Below, in pieces: positions 7,700-15,610 of a stretch of 36,197 bases of DNA. The DNA is taken from contig JAURMB010000045.1 of the NCBI GenBank assembly GCA_030831045.1, positions 1 to 36,197 of the forward strand, given 5' to 3'. How positions within the stretch are numbered: the first letter of the stretch is position 1; the number at the start of each line of letters is the position of its first letter. The position numbers and the translations under genes are program-made. Under the pieces are notes generated by a model. That model did no database searches. It worked only from the letters and a program-made list of their open reading frames with translations, and was not told the origin of the DNA. The stretch is from Schleiferiaceae bacterium. Lineage in GTDB: Bacteria; Bacteroidota; Bacteroidia; Flavobacteriales; Schleiferiaceae.

Positions 7700-9898
7700 A
7701 TGGAACCCAGCACCTACGCCGCGCTTGACGACGCCGTTTTGTACGCGCACCTGTACCGGCACCAATCCGAACGAATGACGGTGGTGCAGCTCCATTTGCC
7801 GACCATGCACTGCGCTTCGTGCGTGAAGGCGGTTGAAACCTGGCCGTCGGTGGAGCCGGGGCTGATTGACGTTCGGGTAGAATTCAGCCAAAAAAAGGCA
7901 CAGCTCCGATTTAATCCGCAGGAAACCACGCTCTCGCACCTCGCTGAACGCCTGGATTTTATGGGCTACGCGCCTGACTTAAGCATGGCTTCGGCGCAGG
8001 ATGAGGAGGGTCCGCGGCGAGACCGTCGGGCGATGCTGGAACTGGGCGTTGCCGGTTTTGTGTTTGGCAACACGATGCTCTTCGCTTTTCCTGAATACAT
8101 GGGGCTTGAGGCGGAGTCAGGTCTCGCAGCGATGATGCGAATGATTACCGCGGCGCTGTCGGTTCCGCTCGTGGCGTTTAGTGCCCAGACCTACTTCAAG
8201 TCAGCGTGGGCCGCCCTCAAGGCGCGGACCACCAACATGGACGTTCCGATCGCCTTAGGTATCGTCGCGCTGACTGGGCAATCGTGGTTCGAGATGCTGA
8301 GCGGCCAGGGCGCCGGGTACTTTGATTCGCTTGCCGGGCTCGTGTTTTTCTTGTTGGTGGGGCGGTGGTTTCAAACGTCGGCCTACACGCACTTGAATTT
8401 TGACCGCGACTACCAGAGCTTTTTTCCGTTTTCGGCGCTTCGCATTTCAGGCGGAACGGAGGTTTACGTCGCGCTGTCTGAGGTACAGGTGGGCGATGTG
8501 CTACGCATTCGGCACGGCGAACTGGTCCCCGTGGATTCGGTCGTGGTTGCCGGCCAAAGCGAGGTAGATCTTTCGTTCATCACCGGCGAGGCCCAACCGC
8601 AGCGGGTGGACCTTGGGTCGGATGTGGCCGCCGGAGCCAAAAACGTAGGTGGGGCGCTCGATGTTCGGGTCGTAAAGCGACTGGACCAGAGTTACTTGAC
8701 GTCGCTCTGGTCTTCGGAGCACGGAATTGACCGTCCCAAGGTGGCGCGATGGATCGACCGGCTCGGCCAGTTGTTTACCGGGCGGATTTTGCTGATCGCG
8801 TTGGCCGCGGGAATGTTTTGGGGCTGGCACGATCCGTCGCACGTGGTGTGGATCGTCACCTCGGTGCTCATTGTTGCCTGCCCGTGCGCGCTGGCCCTGG
8901 CGATCCCGTTCAGTTTGGGACATACCATCCGGTTGATGGGGCGCCACGGAGCCTTTGTCAAGGCCACCGACACGCTGGAGCGCCTCGCCAAGGTGGACTT
9001 TTGGGTGCTCGACAAAACAGGAACCCTTACCGAGCCCGCCCAGCAGACGTGGACGGAGTCTTCGCCCGTACCCGCCGAACTTCGGCCGGTGCTGGCCGCA
9101 ATGGTGCGGCAATCCGCTCACCCAGTAAGTCGGTCGCTGTGGGCGCATTGGTCATCGGGGGCGGTCACCGAAGGGCTACAGGTGCGCGAATACCTGGGCC
9201 AAGGCCTTGAGGCGGAATTCCAAGATGGTCGCATTCGCCTGGGTTCTCCCGCATTTACCGGCATCGCCGCGGGAGCGGTTCCGCGCGGTGTATCCTGGCG
9301 CTGGGACGGCGCTCAGCTGGCCGAAGGTTGGCTCAAACCGGAATCAGTGTTCCGCCCTGGCCTCGCGCGCGGACTCGATGCCTTGAAGCCCGACCGCATG
9401 GCCCTTTTGACGGGTGACGATGACCGCGAACGCGCTGAGCTTGAACAGCTCTTGCCCCAAGGAACGGAGCTTCGATTTGCCCAACGCCCGCACGACAAGC
9501 TGCAGTTTATTAAGGATCGCCAGTCAGAGGGTTACACGGTCGCTATGGTCGGAGACGGCCTCAACGACGCTGGCGCCTTGGCCCAAAGCGACGTAGGAAT
9601 ATCCATCGCCGAAGACGCGCTGCACTTTGCTCCAGCCTGCGATGTGCTGCTTCAGGGTTCAGCGTTGCCCCAGCTCGCGCGCATGCGCCAAATGGCTCGC
9701 GAAGGAATGCGCGCCGTGCGCTGGAACATTGGTCTTAGCCTGGTGTACAATGTCGTGGGCTTGAGCTTCGCGGTGCAAGGGCTGCTCACTCCGCTTACCT
9801 CAGCCATACTCATGCCGATTAGCAGTTTGAGCGTGGTGGGGCTTTCGTTTTGGCTGACCGAGCGGGCGGCAAGGCGGATTTATAGCACGGCGGACTAA
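7700..9898 (+). CDS. ccoI: Copper-transporting P1B-type ATPase for cbb3 oxidase assembly
   Basis: The 732-residue membrane ATPase probably exports copper to the periplasm for the heme-copper centre of the cbb3 oxidase (CcoI/FixI role). A heavy-metal-associated domain carries MHCASC (residues 36-41). The actuator motif is TGE-A (295-298; the more usual fourth residue is Ser), the membrane copper site CPC is at 394-396, the phosphorylated Asp438 is in DKTGT, an SAHP motif lies in the nucleotide domain, and GDGLND begins at 618. Tyr683-Asn684 and MPISS (705-709) match the copper-type P1B-1 signature of the last membrane helices. The N-terminal Cys-rich metal-binding domain usual in Bacteroidota CcoI is absent: an in-frame stop at 7649-7651 rules out a longer reading frame. 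Location beside ccoS and ccoNO supports the name. Confidence 0.92.
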   Translation: MEPSTYAALDDAVLYAHLYRHQSERMTVVQLHLPTMHCASCVKAVETWPSVEPGLIDVRVEFSQKKAQLRFNPQETTLSHLAERLDFMGYAPDLSMASAQDEEGPRRDRRAMLELGVAGFVFGNTMLFAFPEYMGLEAESGLAAMMRMITAALSVPLVAFSAQTYFKSAWAALKARTTNMDVPIALGIVALTGQSWFEMLSGQGAGYFDSLAGLVFFLLVGRWFQTSAYTHLNFDRDYQSFFPFSALRISGGTEVYVALSEVQVGDVLRIRHGELVPVDSVVVAGQSEVDLSFITGEAQPQRVDLGSDVAAGAKNVGGALDVRVVKRLDQSYLTSLWSSEHGIDRPKVARWIDRLGQLFTGRILLIALAAGMFWGWHDPSHVVWIVTSVLIVACPCALALAIPFSLGHTIRLMGRHGAFVKATDTLERLAKVDFWVLDKTGTLTEPAQQTWTESSPVPAELRPVLAAMVRQSAHPVSRSLWAHWSSGAVTEGLQVREYLGQGLEAEFQDGRIRLGSPAFTGIAAGAVPRGVSWRWDGAQLAEGWLKPESVFRPGLARGLDALKPDRMALLTGDDDRERAELEQLLPQGTELRFAQRPHDKLQFIKDRQSEGYTVAMVGDGLNDAGALAQSDVGISIAEDALHFAPACDVLLQGSALPQLARMRQMAREGMRAVRWNIGLSLVYNVVGLSFAVQGLLTPLTSAILMPISSLSVVGLSFWLTERAARRIYSTAD

Positions 9899-9926
9899 AA
9901 ATCACGCTTGGCTCGTTGACGCTGTA

Positions 9927-10007
9927 GCTACTGGTTTCTGGTTTCTTGTGCGCGCGGTGCAGTTCCGCCATCGAGCCGCGCAGCGGCACCGACCAACCAG
10001 TGACCAG
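9927..10007. repeat. Imperfect long hairpin with heptad-like arms
   Basis: The left arm contains CTGGT (9931-9935), CTGGTT (9938-9943) and CGGTGC (9955-9960). These pair in order with ACCAG (10003-10007), AACCAG (9995-10000) and GCACCG (9986-9991). The left arm also reads as 7-base units (GCTACTG, GTTTCTG, GTTTCTT) like those between metH and metF. There is no T run on either side, so a simple terminator is unlikely. It occupies the gap between ccoI and the ccoS promoter. Confidence 0.6.
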
Positions 10008-10019
10008 ATCCGATTGAAC

Positions 10020-10062
10020 TGACAATTGTCATAGTTCGGACGATGAGGCCCTCGGAATTTTG
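10020..10062 (+). promoter_or_regulatory. Crp/Fnr-type promoter of the ccoS-ccoNOQP operon
   Basis: TGACAATTGTCA (10020-10031) is a perfect 12-bp palindrome. GAATTTTG (10055-10062), within CGGAATTTT, is one base from TAnnTTTG. The predicted start near 10067 puts the dyad centre at -41.5, exactly the class II activator position, and leaves a leader of about 20 bases. This is the clearest of the set. Confidence 0.7.
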
Positions 10063-10086
10063 ATGCTGTACCCATATACCTGACGA

Positions 10087-10272
10087 ATGAGCGCGTTCTA
10101 CCTGATGATTCCCGTGAGCCTTTTGCTGGCAGGCCTTTTTCTGCTTGGCTTTTTGCGCTCTGTTTCAAAGGGTCAGTACGACGATACCACTTCTCCAGCT
10201 GTGCGCGCCCTTGACGACGGCACAACCGACTCCGAACGCAACCACGAACCTAAATCCCGTTTAGAACCATGA
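10087..10272 (+). CDS. ccoS: cbb3-type oxidase assembly protein CcoS
   Basis: This 61-residue protein has one membrane segment near the N-terminus (FYLMIPVSLLLAGLFLLGFL) followed by the family signature KGQYDD and a short polar tail. CcoS is needed to mature the cbb3 oxidase, in particular to insert heme b and copper into the catalytic subunit. Its ATG lies about 20 bases after the predicted start of a Crp/Fnr-type promoter, and its stop overlaps the ccoNO start by four bases (ATGA, 10269-10272), which couples assembly factor and enzyme. The C-terminal tail after KGQYDD (about 30 residues) is a little longer and more polar than the minimal CcoS form. Confidence 0.92.
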   Translation: MSAFYLMIPVSLLLAGLFLLGFLRSVSKGQYDDTTSPAVRALDDGTTDSERNHEPKSRLEP

Positions 10273-12443
10273 GCCAAGCACTTGAAACGTTTTACTACGA
10301 CAACCGTACGACGCGGAATTTTCTGCTCGCTACGGTGCTCTGGGGCCTCATCGGCCTCTTGGTGGGCTTGACCATTGCGCTGCAGCTGGTTTTCCCCGTG
10401 CTCAACGCCGACACGTCGTGGCTGACGTTTGGACGGCTCCGCGCCCTGCACACCAACGGCGCCATTTTTGCGTTTGCTGGCAACGCCATCTTTACGGGGG
10501 TCTACTACTCGCTGCAGCGCTTGCTGAAGACGCGCATGGCCAGCGACCTCCTATCCAAAATCCACTTTTGGGGCTGGCAGCTGATCATTGTATTGGCGGT
10601 CGTTACCCTTCCGCTGGGCATCACTTCATCCAAAGAGTATGCGGAGCTTGAGTGGCCCATTGACGTGCTGATTGCGCTGGTTTGGGTGGTCTTTGGCGTG
10701 AACATGATTTGGACCATTCTCAAGCGCCGCGAGCGCCACCTGTACGTGGCTATTTGGTTCTACATCGCCACGTTTGTTACGGTAGCCGTGCTGCACATTT
10801 TTAACAGCTTGGCCATTCCGGTGAATTTTTTGAAATCCTACAGCGTCTACGCCGGCGTTCAGGACGCGCTCGTTCAATGGTGGTACGGCCACAATGCCGT
10901 GGCGTTCTTTTTGACCACGCCGTTCTTGGGCTTGATGTACTACTTCATGCCGCGCGCTGCCGAGCGTCCGGTGTACTCGTACCGCCTGTCGATCATTCAC
11001 TTCTGGGCGCTGATTTTTATTTACATCTGGGCGGGACCGCACCACTTGCTCTACACAGCGTTGCCCGACTGGGCTCAAAACCTCGGAACCGTGTTTTCCA
11101 TTATGCTGATCGCTCCATCGTGGGGCGGTATGATTAACGGCCTGCTGACGCTGCGCGGAGCCTGGGACCGCGTGCGCGATTCCGCCGTCCTCAAGTTCTT
11201 CGTGGTGGGTGTTTCGGCCTACGGAATGGCCACGTTTGAGGGTCCGCTCCTTTCGACTAAGTGGCTCAACAGCATTGCACACTACACCGACTGGATTCCA
11301 GCTCACGTGCACGTCGGAACCCTGGGTTGGAACGGCTTTCTAACGTTTGGAATGATCTACTGGCTGATTCCGCGCATGTGGAAGAACGGCGCCTACTCTG
11401 AAAAAATGGCCAACTGGCACTTCTGGTTGGGCACTACTGGGTTGATTTTCTGGGCCTTGCCGATGTACGTGGCCGGGTTTACCCAAAGCTTAATGTGGAA
11501 GGAATTTTCGCCCGAAGGCACGCTGGTGTACGGCAACTTCCTTGAGACCGTGACGCAAATTATTCCGATGTATGCGCTGCGCGCCTTTGGCGGAACCCTG
11601 TACATCACGGGCATTGTCGTCATGATTTTCAACATCTTCAAGACGGCCGTTAAGGGCGACCTCATCGCCAACGAAGAGGCTCAGGCTCCGGCGCTCGTTC
11701 CGCACCAAAAGCACCAAGGCGAGCACTGGCACCGCTGGATTGAACGCAGACCCGTTCAGTTGGCGATTTGGTCTACTGTCGTGATTGCGGTTGGCGGAAT
11801 CATTGAGATCGTGCCCACGTTGATGGTAAAGAGCAACATTCCGACGATCAGTACGGTGAAGCCCTACACGCCGCTCGAGCTTGAAGGACGTGATTTGTAC
11901 ATCCGCGAAGCCTGCAACGCGTGCCACAGTCAAATGATCCGCCCGTTTGCGAGCGAGGTGCAGCGCTACGACCCCGTTGATAAGTTGCCGTCTCAGGGTG
12001 GCGAGTTTGTGTACGACCACCCCTTCTTGTGGGGATCGAAGCGCACTGGGCCCGACTTGCACCGCGAAGGCGGAAAGTACCCCAACAGCTGGCACTACAA
12101 CCACATGTGGGATCCGACGTCGATGTCTCCGGGCTCGATAATGCCCCGCTATCCGTGGTTGTTTAGTGCCGACGGACGCGATGCAACGCTGGACACGGCC
12201 TACACGGCCCAAAAGATGAAGGTGCTTCAAGGTTTGGGCGTGCCCTACACCGACGAAGAGATCGCAAATGCCGACCGCCTTCGGTACGCCCAGGCCGCGG
12301 CACTTGCCGCCGACCTCAATGCAGACCCGACGATTAAGGTGCACCCGAACGAAGAAATCGTCGCCCTAATCGCCTACCTGCAGCGCCTCGGAACTGACAT
12401 CAAGCTAGCTCCCAAAGAGGAACTTGATGCCCTAATGAAGTAA
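10269..12443 (+). CDS. ccoNO: cbb3-type cytochrome c oxidase, fused subunits I and II (CcoN-CcoO)
   Basis: The 724-residue protein is the catalytic core of the high-affinity terminal oxidase that reduces oxygen to water. Residues 1 to about 480 are the 12-helix CcoN part; the six metal-binding His are visible at 61 and 348 (low-spin heme b), 208, 258 and 259 (CuB) and 346 (heme b3). Residues from about 500 are a membrane-anchored CcoO cytochrome c, with heme attached at Cys549-x-x-Cys552-His553 and a probable axial Met in SIMPRYPW. In Proteobacteria these are two genes; the single fused chain is the usual Bacteroidota form. The gene follows ccoS with a 4-base overlap and is followed three bases later by ccoQ. 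Confidence 0.97.
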   Translation: MSQALETFYYDNRTTRNFLLATVLWGLIGLLVGLTIALQLVFPVLNADTSWLTFGRLRALHTNGAIFAFAGNAIFTGVYYSLQRLLKTRMASDLLSKIHFWGWQLIIVLAVVTLPLGITSSKEYAELEWPIDVLIALVWVVFGVNMIWTILKRRERHLYVAIWFYIATFVTVAVLHIFNSLAIPVNFLKSYSVYAGVQDALVQWWYGHNAVAFFLTTPFLGLMYYFMPRAAERPVYSYRLSIIHFWALIFIYIWAGPHHLLYTALPDWAQNLGTVFSIMLIAPSWGGMINGLLTLRGAWDRVRDSAVLKFFVVGVSAYGMATFEGPLLSTKWLNSIAHYTDWIPAHVHVGTLGWNGFLTFGMIYWLIPRMWKNGAYSEKMANWHFWLGTTGLIFWALPMYVAGFTQSLMWKEFSPEGTLVYGNFLETVTQIIPMYALRAFGGTLYITGIVVMIFNIFKTAVKGDLIANEEAQAPALVPHQKHQGEHWHRWIERRPVQLAIWSTVVIAVGGIIEIVPTLMVKSNIPTISTVKPYTPLELEGRDLYIREACNACHSQMIRPFASEVQRYDPVDKLPSQGGEFVYDHPFLWGSKRTGPDLHREGGKYPNSWHYNHMWDPTSMSPGSIMPRYPWLFSADGRDATLDTAYTAQKMKVLQGLGVPYTDEEIANADRLRYAQAAALAADLNADPTIKVHPNEEIVALIAYLQRLGTDIKLAPKEELDALMK

Positions 12444-12446
12444 GCC

Positions 12447-12647
12447 ATGGGACGAATGCTCAAGTTTTTTGCCGACGTTCAGGGTGCTTCGTGGTACCCC
12501 ATCACCGCGCTGTTCGTCTTCCTCCTCTTTTTTTTGGGTGTAACCTGGTACGCCCTGCGCTTGCGCCGCAGCGACGTCGAGGGATGGAGCGCCCTTCCCC
12601 TTGAATCCAACGACCTAAAATCTGCCGACGACCATGACCGCCATTGA
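12447..12647 (+). CDS. ccoQ: CcoQ/FixQ-like small cbb3 oxidase subunit
   Basis: The 66-residue protein has a single membrane segment (WYPITALFVFLLFFLGVTWYAL), a basic stretch RLRR and a short acidic or polar tail, the CcoQ/FixQ pattern. CcoQ stabilises the assembled oxidase, especially the CcoP association. Position between ccoNO and ccoP is exactly as in known operons. Its last 14 bases (12634-12647) overlap the start of ccoP in another frame. Sequence similarity in so short a protein is weak, so the name rests mainly on size, topology and position. Confidence 0.8.
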   Translation: MGRMLKFFADVQGASWYPITALFVFLLFFLGVTWYALRLRRSDVEGWSALPLESNDLKSADDHDRH

Positions 12648-13473
12648 ATTTACCCGCTGGGTGTTTGAACCCGTGCACGTGCTTGCCTTGCTGACGCTCC
12701 TTTTGTCGTTGTTCACGGCCTATTCGGTGCTTCAGACGATCAATTTGCTGAAGATAAAACTGGGCATCAAGGAAGCGCCCAAGCCCGCTTCTGCGCGCAG
12801 GTCCTGGTTTAACTGGAACACCGAAAACAAGGCGTTGTGGGCGTCGGTTCCGGTGGAGCAGGAGCGCGACATCATGCTCGACCACGACTACGACGGCATC
12901 AAGGAGCTGGACAACAAGCTTCCGCCGTGGTGGGTTTGGGGGTTTTATGTCACCATTGCCTGGGGCATCGGGTACCTTGGGTACTTTCACGTGATGTCGG
13001 GTCCGCGCCAAGTCGACGAGTTTAAGACCGATTTGGCCGAAAAGGCTGCCATCAAAGAGGCCTACCTGGCGACCAACGCAATGTCGGTAGACGAGAATTC
13101 GGTCACCCTGTTGACCGACGAAGCCGCCCTAAGCGCCGGAAGGAAGATCTTTATCGACAACTGCGCCTCATGCCACGCGGCCGACGGTGGAGGTTTGGTG
13201 GGTCCGAACTTCACCGACCAGTACTGGATACACGGGGGCGGAATTGCCGACGTTTTTGGCGTGATTAAGTACGGCGTGCTTGAAAAAGGGATGATTTCGT
13301 GGCAAGAAACACTTAATCCCGTGCAAATGCAGCAGGTAGCGAGCTATGTGCTGTCCCTGCAGGGAACGGCTCCCGCAGCCCCTAAAGAGCCTCAGGGAAA
13401 CCTTTGGACGGCGCCCGACGCAACACCGGCGGATACCGCCGCCGCCGCGCTAGCGACGCCAACGGCAGAATAG
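12634..13473 (+). CDS. ccoP: cbb3-type oxidase subunit III, cytochrome c (CcoP)
   Basis: The 279-residue subunit passes electrons to the oxidase core. Two membrane segments are visible: residues about 7-35 (FEPVHVLALLTLLLSLFTAYSV) and about 103-123 (WWVWGFYVTIAWGIGYLGYF). The second follows the FixP N-terminal signature DHDYDGIKELDNKLPPWW. One class I cytochrome c domain follows, with heme attachment at Cys177-A-S-Cys180-His181 and a probable Met ligand in GMISWQ. Proteobacterial CcoP carries two such domains; only one is present here. The C-terminal tail is Ala/Pro/Thr-rich and probably disordered. ccoG starts three bases after the stop. Confidence 0.93.
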   Translation: MTAIEFTRWVFEPVHVLALLTLLLSLFTAYSVLQTINLLKIKLGIKEAPKPASARRSWFNWNTENKALWASVPVEQERDIMLDHDYDGIKELDNKLPPWWVWGFYVTIAWGIGYLGYFHVMSGPRQVDEFKTDLAEKAAIKEAYLATNAMSVDENSVTLLTDEAALSAGRKIFIDNCASCHAADGGGLVGPNFTDQYWIHGGGIADVFGVIKYGVLEKGMISWQETLNPVQMQQVASYVLSLQGTAPAAPKEPQGNLWTAPDATPADTAAAALATPTAE

Positions 13474-13476
13474 GCC

Positions 13477-14868
13477 ATGGCTGAAGAGTTCCGCGACGCA
13501 ATTTTCACGGTGGATGCGGACGGCAAGCGCCGCTACGTCCACCCCAAGCGCGTGGTCAAGGGGCGCTTTGTCAGTCCCCGCCGAATCACGTCCTACGCCT
13601 TGATCGCGTGGCTCTTTATCATGCCCTGGCTGCGGGTCAACGGACTGCCGTTCGTTCAGTTGGACGTGCTGCACCGCCGGTTCATCTTGCTCGGGCAGGT
13701 TTTTTGGCCCCAGGACTTCCACCTTTTGGTGCTGACCATGATCCTCGGCGTGCTGTCGATCGCCCTATTTACCGTGGCCTACGGACGGCTTTTTTGCGGA
13801 TGGGTTTGCCCCCAGACCATCTTTATGGAGCACGTCTTTCGCCAAATTGAGTACTGGATCGACGGGGACCGAAACGCCCAAATCCGACTGCGCCAAAGCC
13901 CTTGGACGTGGGAGAAAATTAGCAAGCGCGCCGCAAAGAACGCCCTCTTTTTGGCCGTCAGTTTTGTGATTGCCAACACATTTTTGCAGTACCTCATCGG
14001 TACCGATGCCTGGGTCGGACTGCTGACCGACGGCCCTTCAAGCCACTTGAGCGGATTTATAGGCATCTGGATATTCACCGGGGTGTTCTTCTTTGTGTTT
14101 TCGTGGTTTCGCGAACAGGTTTGCCTGATTGTGTGCCCCTACGGCCGCCTACAGGGGGTGCTCTTAGATAAAAACTCCCTGGTCATTGCGTACGACCGCA
14201 TTCGGGGCGAACTCCGCAGCCGGTTTCGCAAAGGCGAAGACCGGGCCGCCGAAGGCAAAGGCGCTTGCGTCGACTGCGGCCTCTGCGTACAGGTCTGCCC
14301 TACGGGTATTGACATTCGCCACGGAACCCAGCTGGAGTGCATCAGCTGTACGGCGTGCATTGACGTCTGCGATTCCGTCATGGACCAAACCGGCCAAGAA
14401 CGCGGCCTGATTCGGTACGCATCAGAAAACGAAATCACGTCGTGCGAACCCTGGAAGGTCACACCGCGCATGAAGGCCTACGGCATCGTTGTCGGCGCCG
14501 TGACGCTGCTGTGGTTTACCCTGCTGCTCTTTCGCGCTCCCGTCGAGGCCACCATTCTGCGCGCCCCGGGTCTTATGTTTCAGGACCGCGGAACCGAGTT
14601 CTCCAACGTTTACACGTTTAAAGTCATTAACAAAACACCGAAAGACGCGGTGCTGGAGCTTAGGTTGGCCAGCCCCCAGGGCGGACGGCTAGAAACCGTA
14701 GGATCAAAAAACTACACCATAACCACCCAAGGGCTCGCCAAAGGCTCAATGCTCGTGTACCTGCCCAAAGAAGTGGTTACGGGATCCGAAACTCCCCTCA
14801 AAATCGAAGTTTGGGTGAACGGTCAGGTCGCCGACGTCGTAACTACCCAGTTTTACGGTCCGCGCTAA
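13477..14868 (+). CDS. ccoG: cbb3 oxidase accessory iron-sulfur protein CcoG
   Basis: The 463-residue polytopic ferredoxin-like protein is the CcoG/FixG/RdxA family, implicated in copper(II) reduction during cbb3 assembly. The family motif CGWVCPQT (Cys107, Cys111) sits after the second membrane segment. Two [4Fe-4S] sites are formed by Cys264/267/270/274 and Cys288/291/294/298. The C-terminal 110 residues form the Ig-like accessory domain typical of CcoG. The length is normal. The TAA stop shares one base with the ATG of the next gene (TAATG), so the two are coupled. The usual next gene, ccoH/fixH, is missing. Confidence 0.95.
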   Translation: MAEEFRDAIFTVDADGKRRYVHPKRVVKGRFVSPRRITSYALIAWLFIMPWLRVNGLPFVQLDVLHRRFILLGQVFWPQDFHLLVLTMILGVLSIALFTVAYGRLFCGWVCPQTIFMEHVFRQIEYWIDGDRNAQIRLRQSPWTWEKISKRAAKNALFLAVSFVIANTFLQYLIGTDAWVGLLTDGPSSHLSGFIGIWIFTGVFFFVFSWFREQVCLIVCPYGRLQGVLLDKNSLVIAYDRIRGELRSRFRKGEDRAAEGKGACVDCGLCVQVCPTGIDIRHGTQLECISCTACIDVCDSVMDQTGQERGLIRYASENEITSCEPWKVTPRMKAYGIVVGAVTLLWFTLLLFRAPVEATILRAPGLMFQDRGTEFSNVYTFKVINKTPKDAVLELRLASPQGGRLETVGSKNYTITTQGLAKGSMLVYLPKEVVTGSETPLKIEVWVNGQVADVVTTQFYGPR

Positions 14869-15533
14869 TGTGGTGGGCGGTAGTTAGCGGTAGCGCATTG
14901 GGGCTTAGCCAGGCCCCGCACTGCTTTGCCATGTGCGGACCGCTGGCGTGGCAGGCCCAGCGTCGGCGCGAACCCGCCGCCCAGCAGGCGATTTACCATG
15001 CCTTTCGCGCACTGGGCTACGTGGCCGTCAGCTTTTTGCTCGTCGGGGTGATGAAGCTCTGGACGCCCCTCACCTCGATGCTCGCGGCCGCCGCGGGGGT
15101 GTACCTATTCGTGCGGGCCCTGCAGCCGGACCGGCCCCGATGCAGCACGGCGTCGCACCTGAACGCAGCCCGACCGTGGTGGCCGGTGGCTACTCGGTGG
15201 TCGTGGCCCGTGCGGTCGGCCGTGCTTGGCCTCGGCAACGGGCTCTTGCCCTGCCCCGCCGTGTGGGCCGCTGCGACGGCGAGCGCCAGCTTGGGTTCGG
15301 GTGCCGGAACGTTGTTCATCCTCGGATTTTCTGCCTCCACCGCGCTACCCCTTTGGGGATTTGCTTGGCTCGCCCAGCGCCCCTTATGGCGCCAGCGCCT
15401 GCTCAATCCGCACGTGATGCGCGCCATCATGGCATTGATGGCTGTTTGGCTCCTCGTTAGGGCTGCGGAACCTTGGCTTCCGCCCGCCGCCCAGGGCCAC
15501 GTTTCAAAAATTTGCCGCCCCTTCGGAATCTGA
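14868..15533 (+). CDS. TauE/SafE-like membrane protein of the cbb3 locus
   Basis: The 221-residue inner-membrane protein belongs to the sulfite-exporter TauE/SafE (DsbD-like) group found at the end of Bacteroidota cco operons. The ATG at 14868 overlaps the ccoG stop; longer in-frame starts lie inside ccoG. The first membrane segment contains the family motif PHCFAMCGPLA (His-Cys-x-x-Met-Cys), a likely metal or thiol site. Five or six more hydrophobic segments follow, with a conserved-looking NGLLPCPAVW motif in the second half. Relatives beside cbb3 genes are suspected to move copper or supply reducing power for assembly; sulfite export is probably not the role here. The TGA stop is also the first three bases of the operator for the next gene. 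Confidence 0.82.
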   Translation: MWWAVVSGSALGLSQAPHCFAMCGPLAWQAQRRREPAAQQAIYHAFRALGYVAVSFLLVGVMKLWTPLTSMLAAAAGVYLFVRALQPDRPRCSTASHLNAARPWWPVATRWSWPVRSAVLGLGNGLLPCPAVWAAATASASLGSGAGTLFILGFSASTALPLWGFAWLAQRPLWRQRLLNPHVMRAIMALMAVWLLVRAAEPWLPPAAQGHVSKICRPFGI

Positions 15534-15573
15534 TAAAAATCATTGTCCTCGGGTACTGAAGGGCGGAATTTTA
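15531..15573 (+). promoter_or_regulatory. Crp/Fnr-type promoter of the universal stress gene
   Basis: TGATAAAAATCA (15531-15542) matches the E. coli FNR core TGATnnnnATCA. The 16-mer GGGCGGAATTTTACCC (15561-15576) is identical to that upstream of ccoI. With GAATTTTA (15566-15573) as -7, the start is near 15578 and the dyad centre at -41.5, leaving a leader of about 33 bases. Confidence 0.68.
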
Positions 15574-15610
15574 CCCAAGCCTCACCATCCTTGATTTGCT
15601 AAAACCCAGC

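Noticed and set aside
11490..12344. 284-codon minus-strand open frame
   Set aside because: It is antisense to ccoNO, which is unmistakable from its heme and copper ligands.
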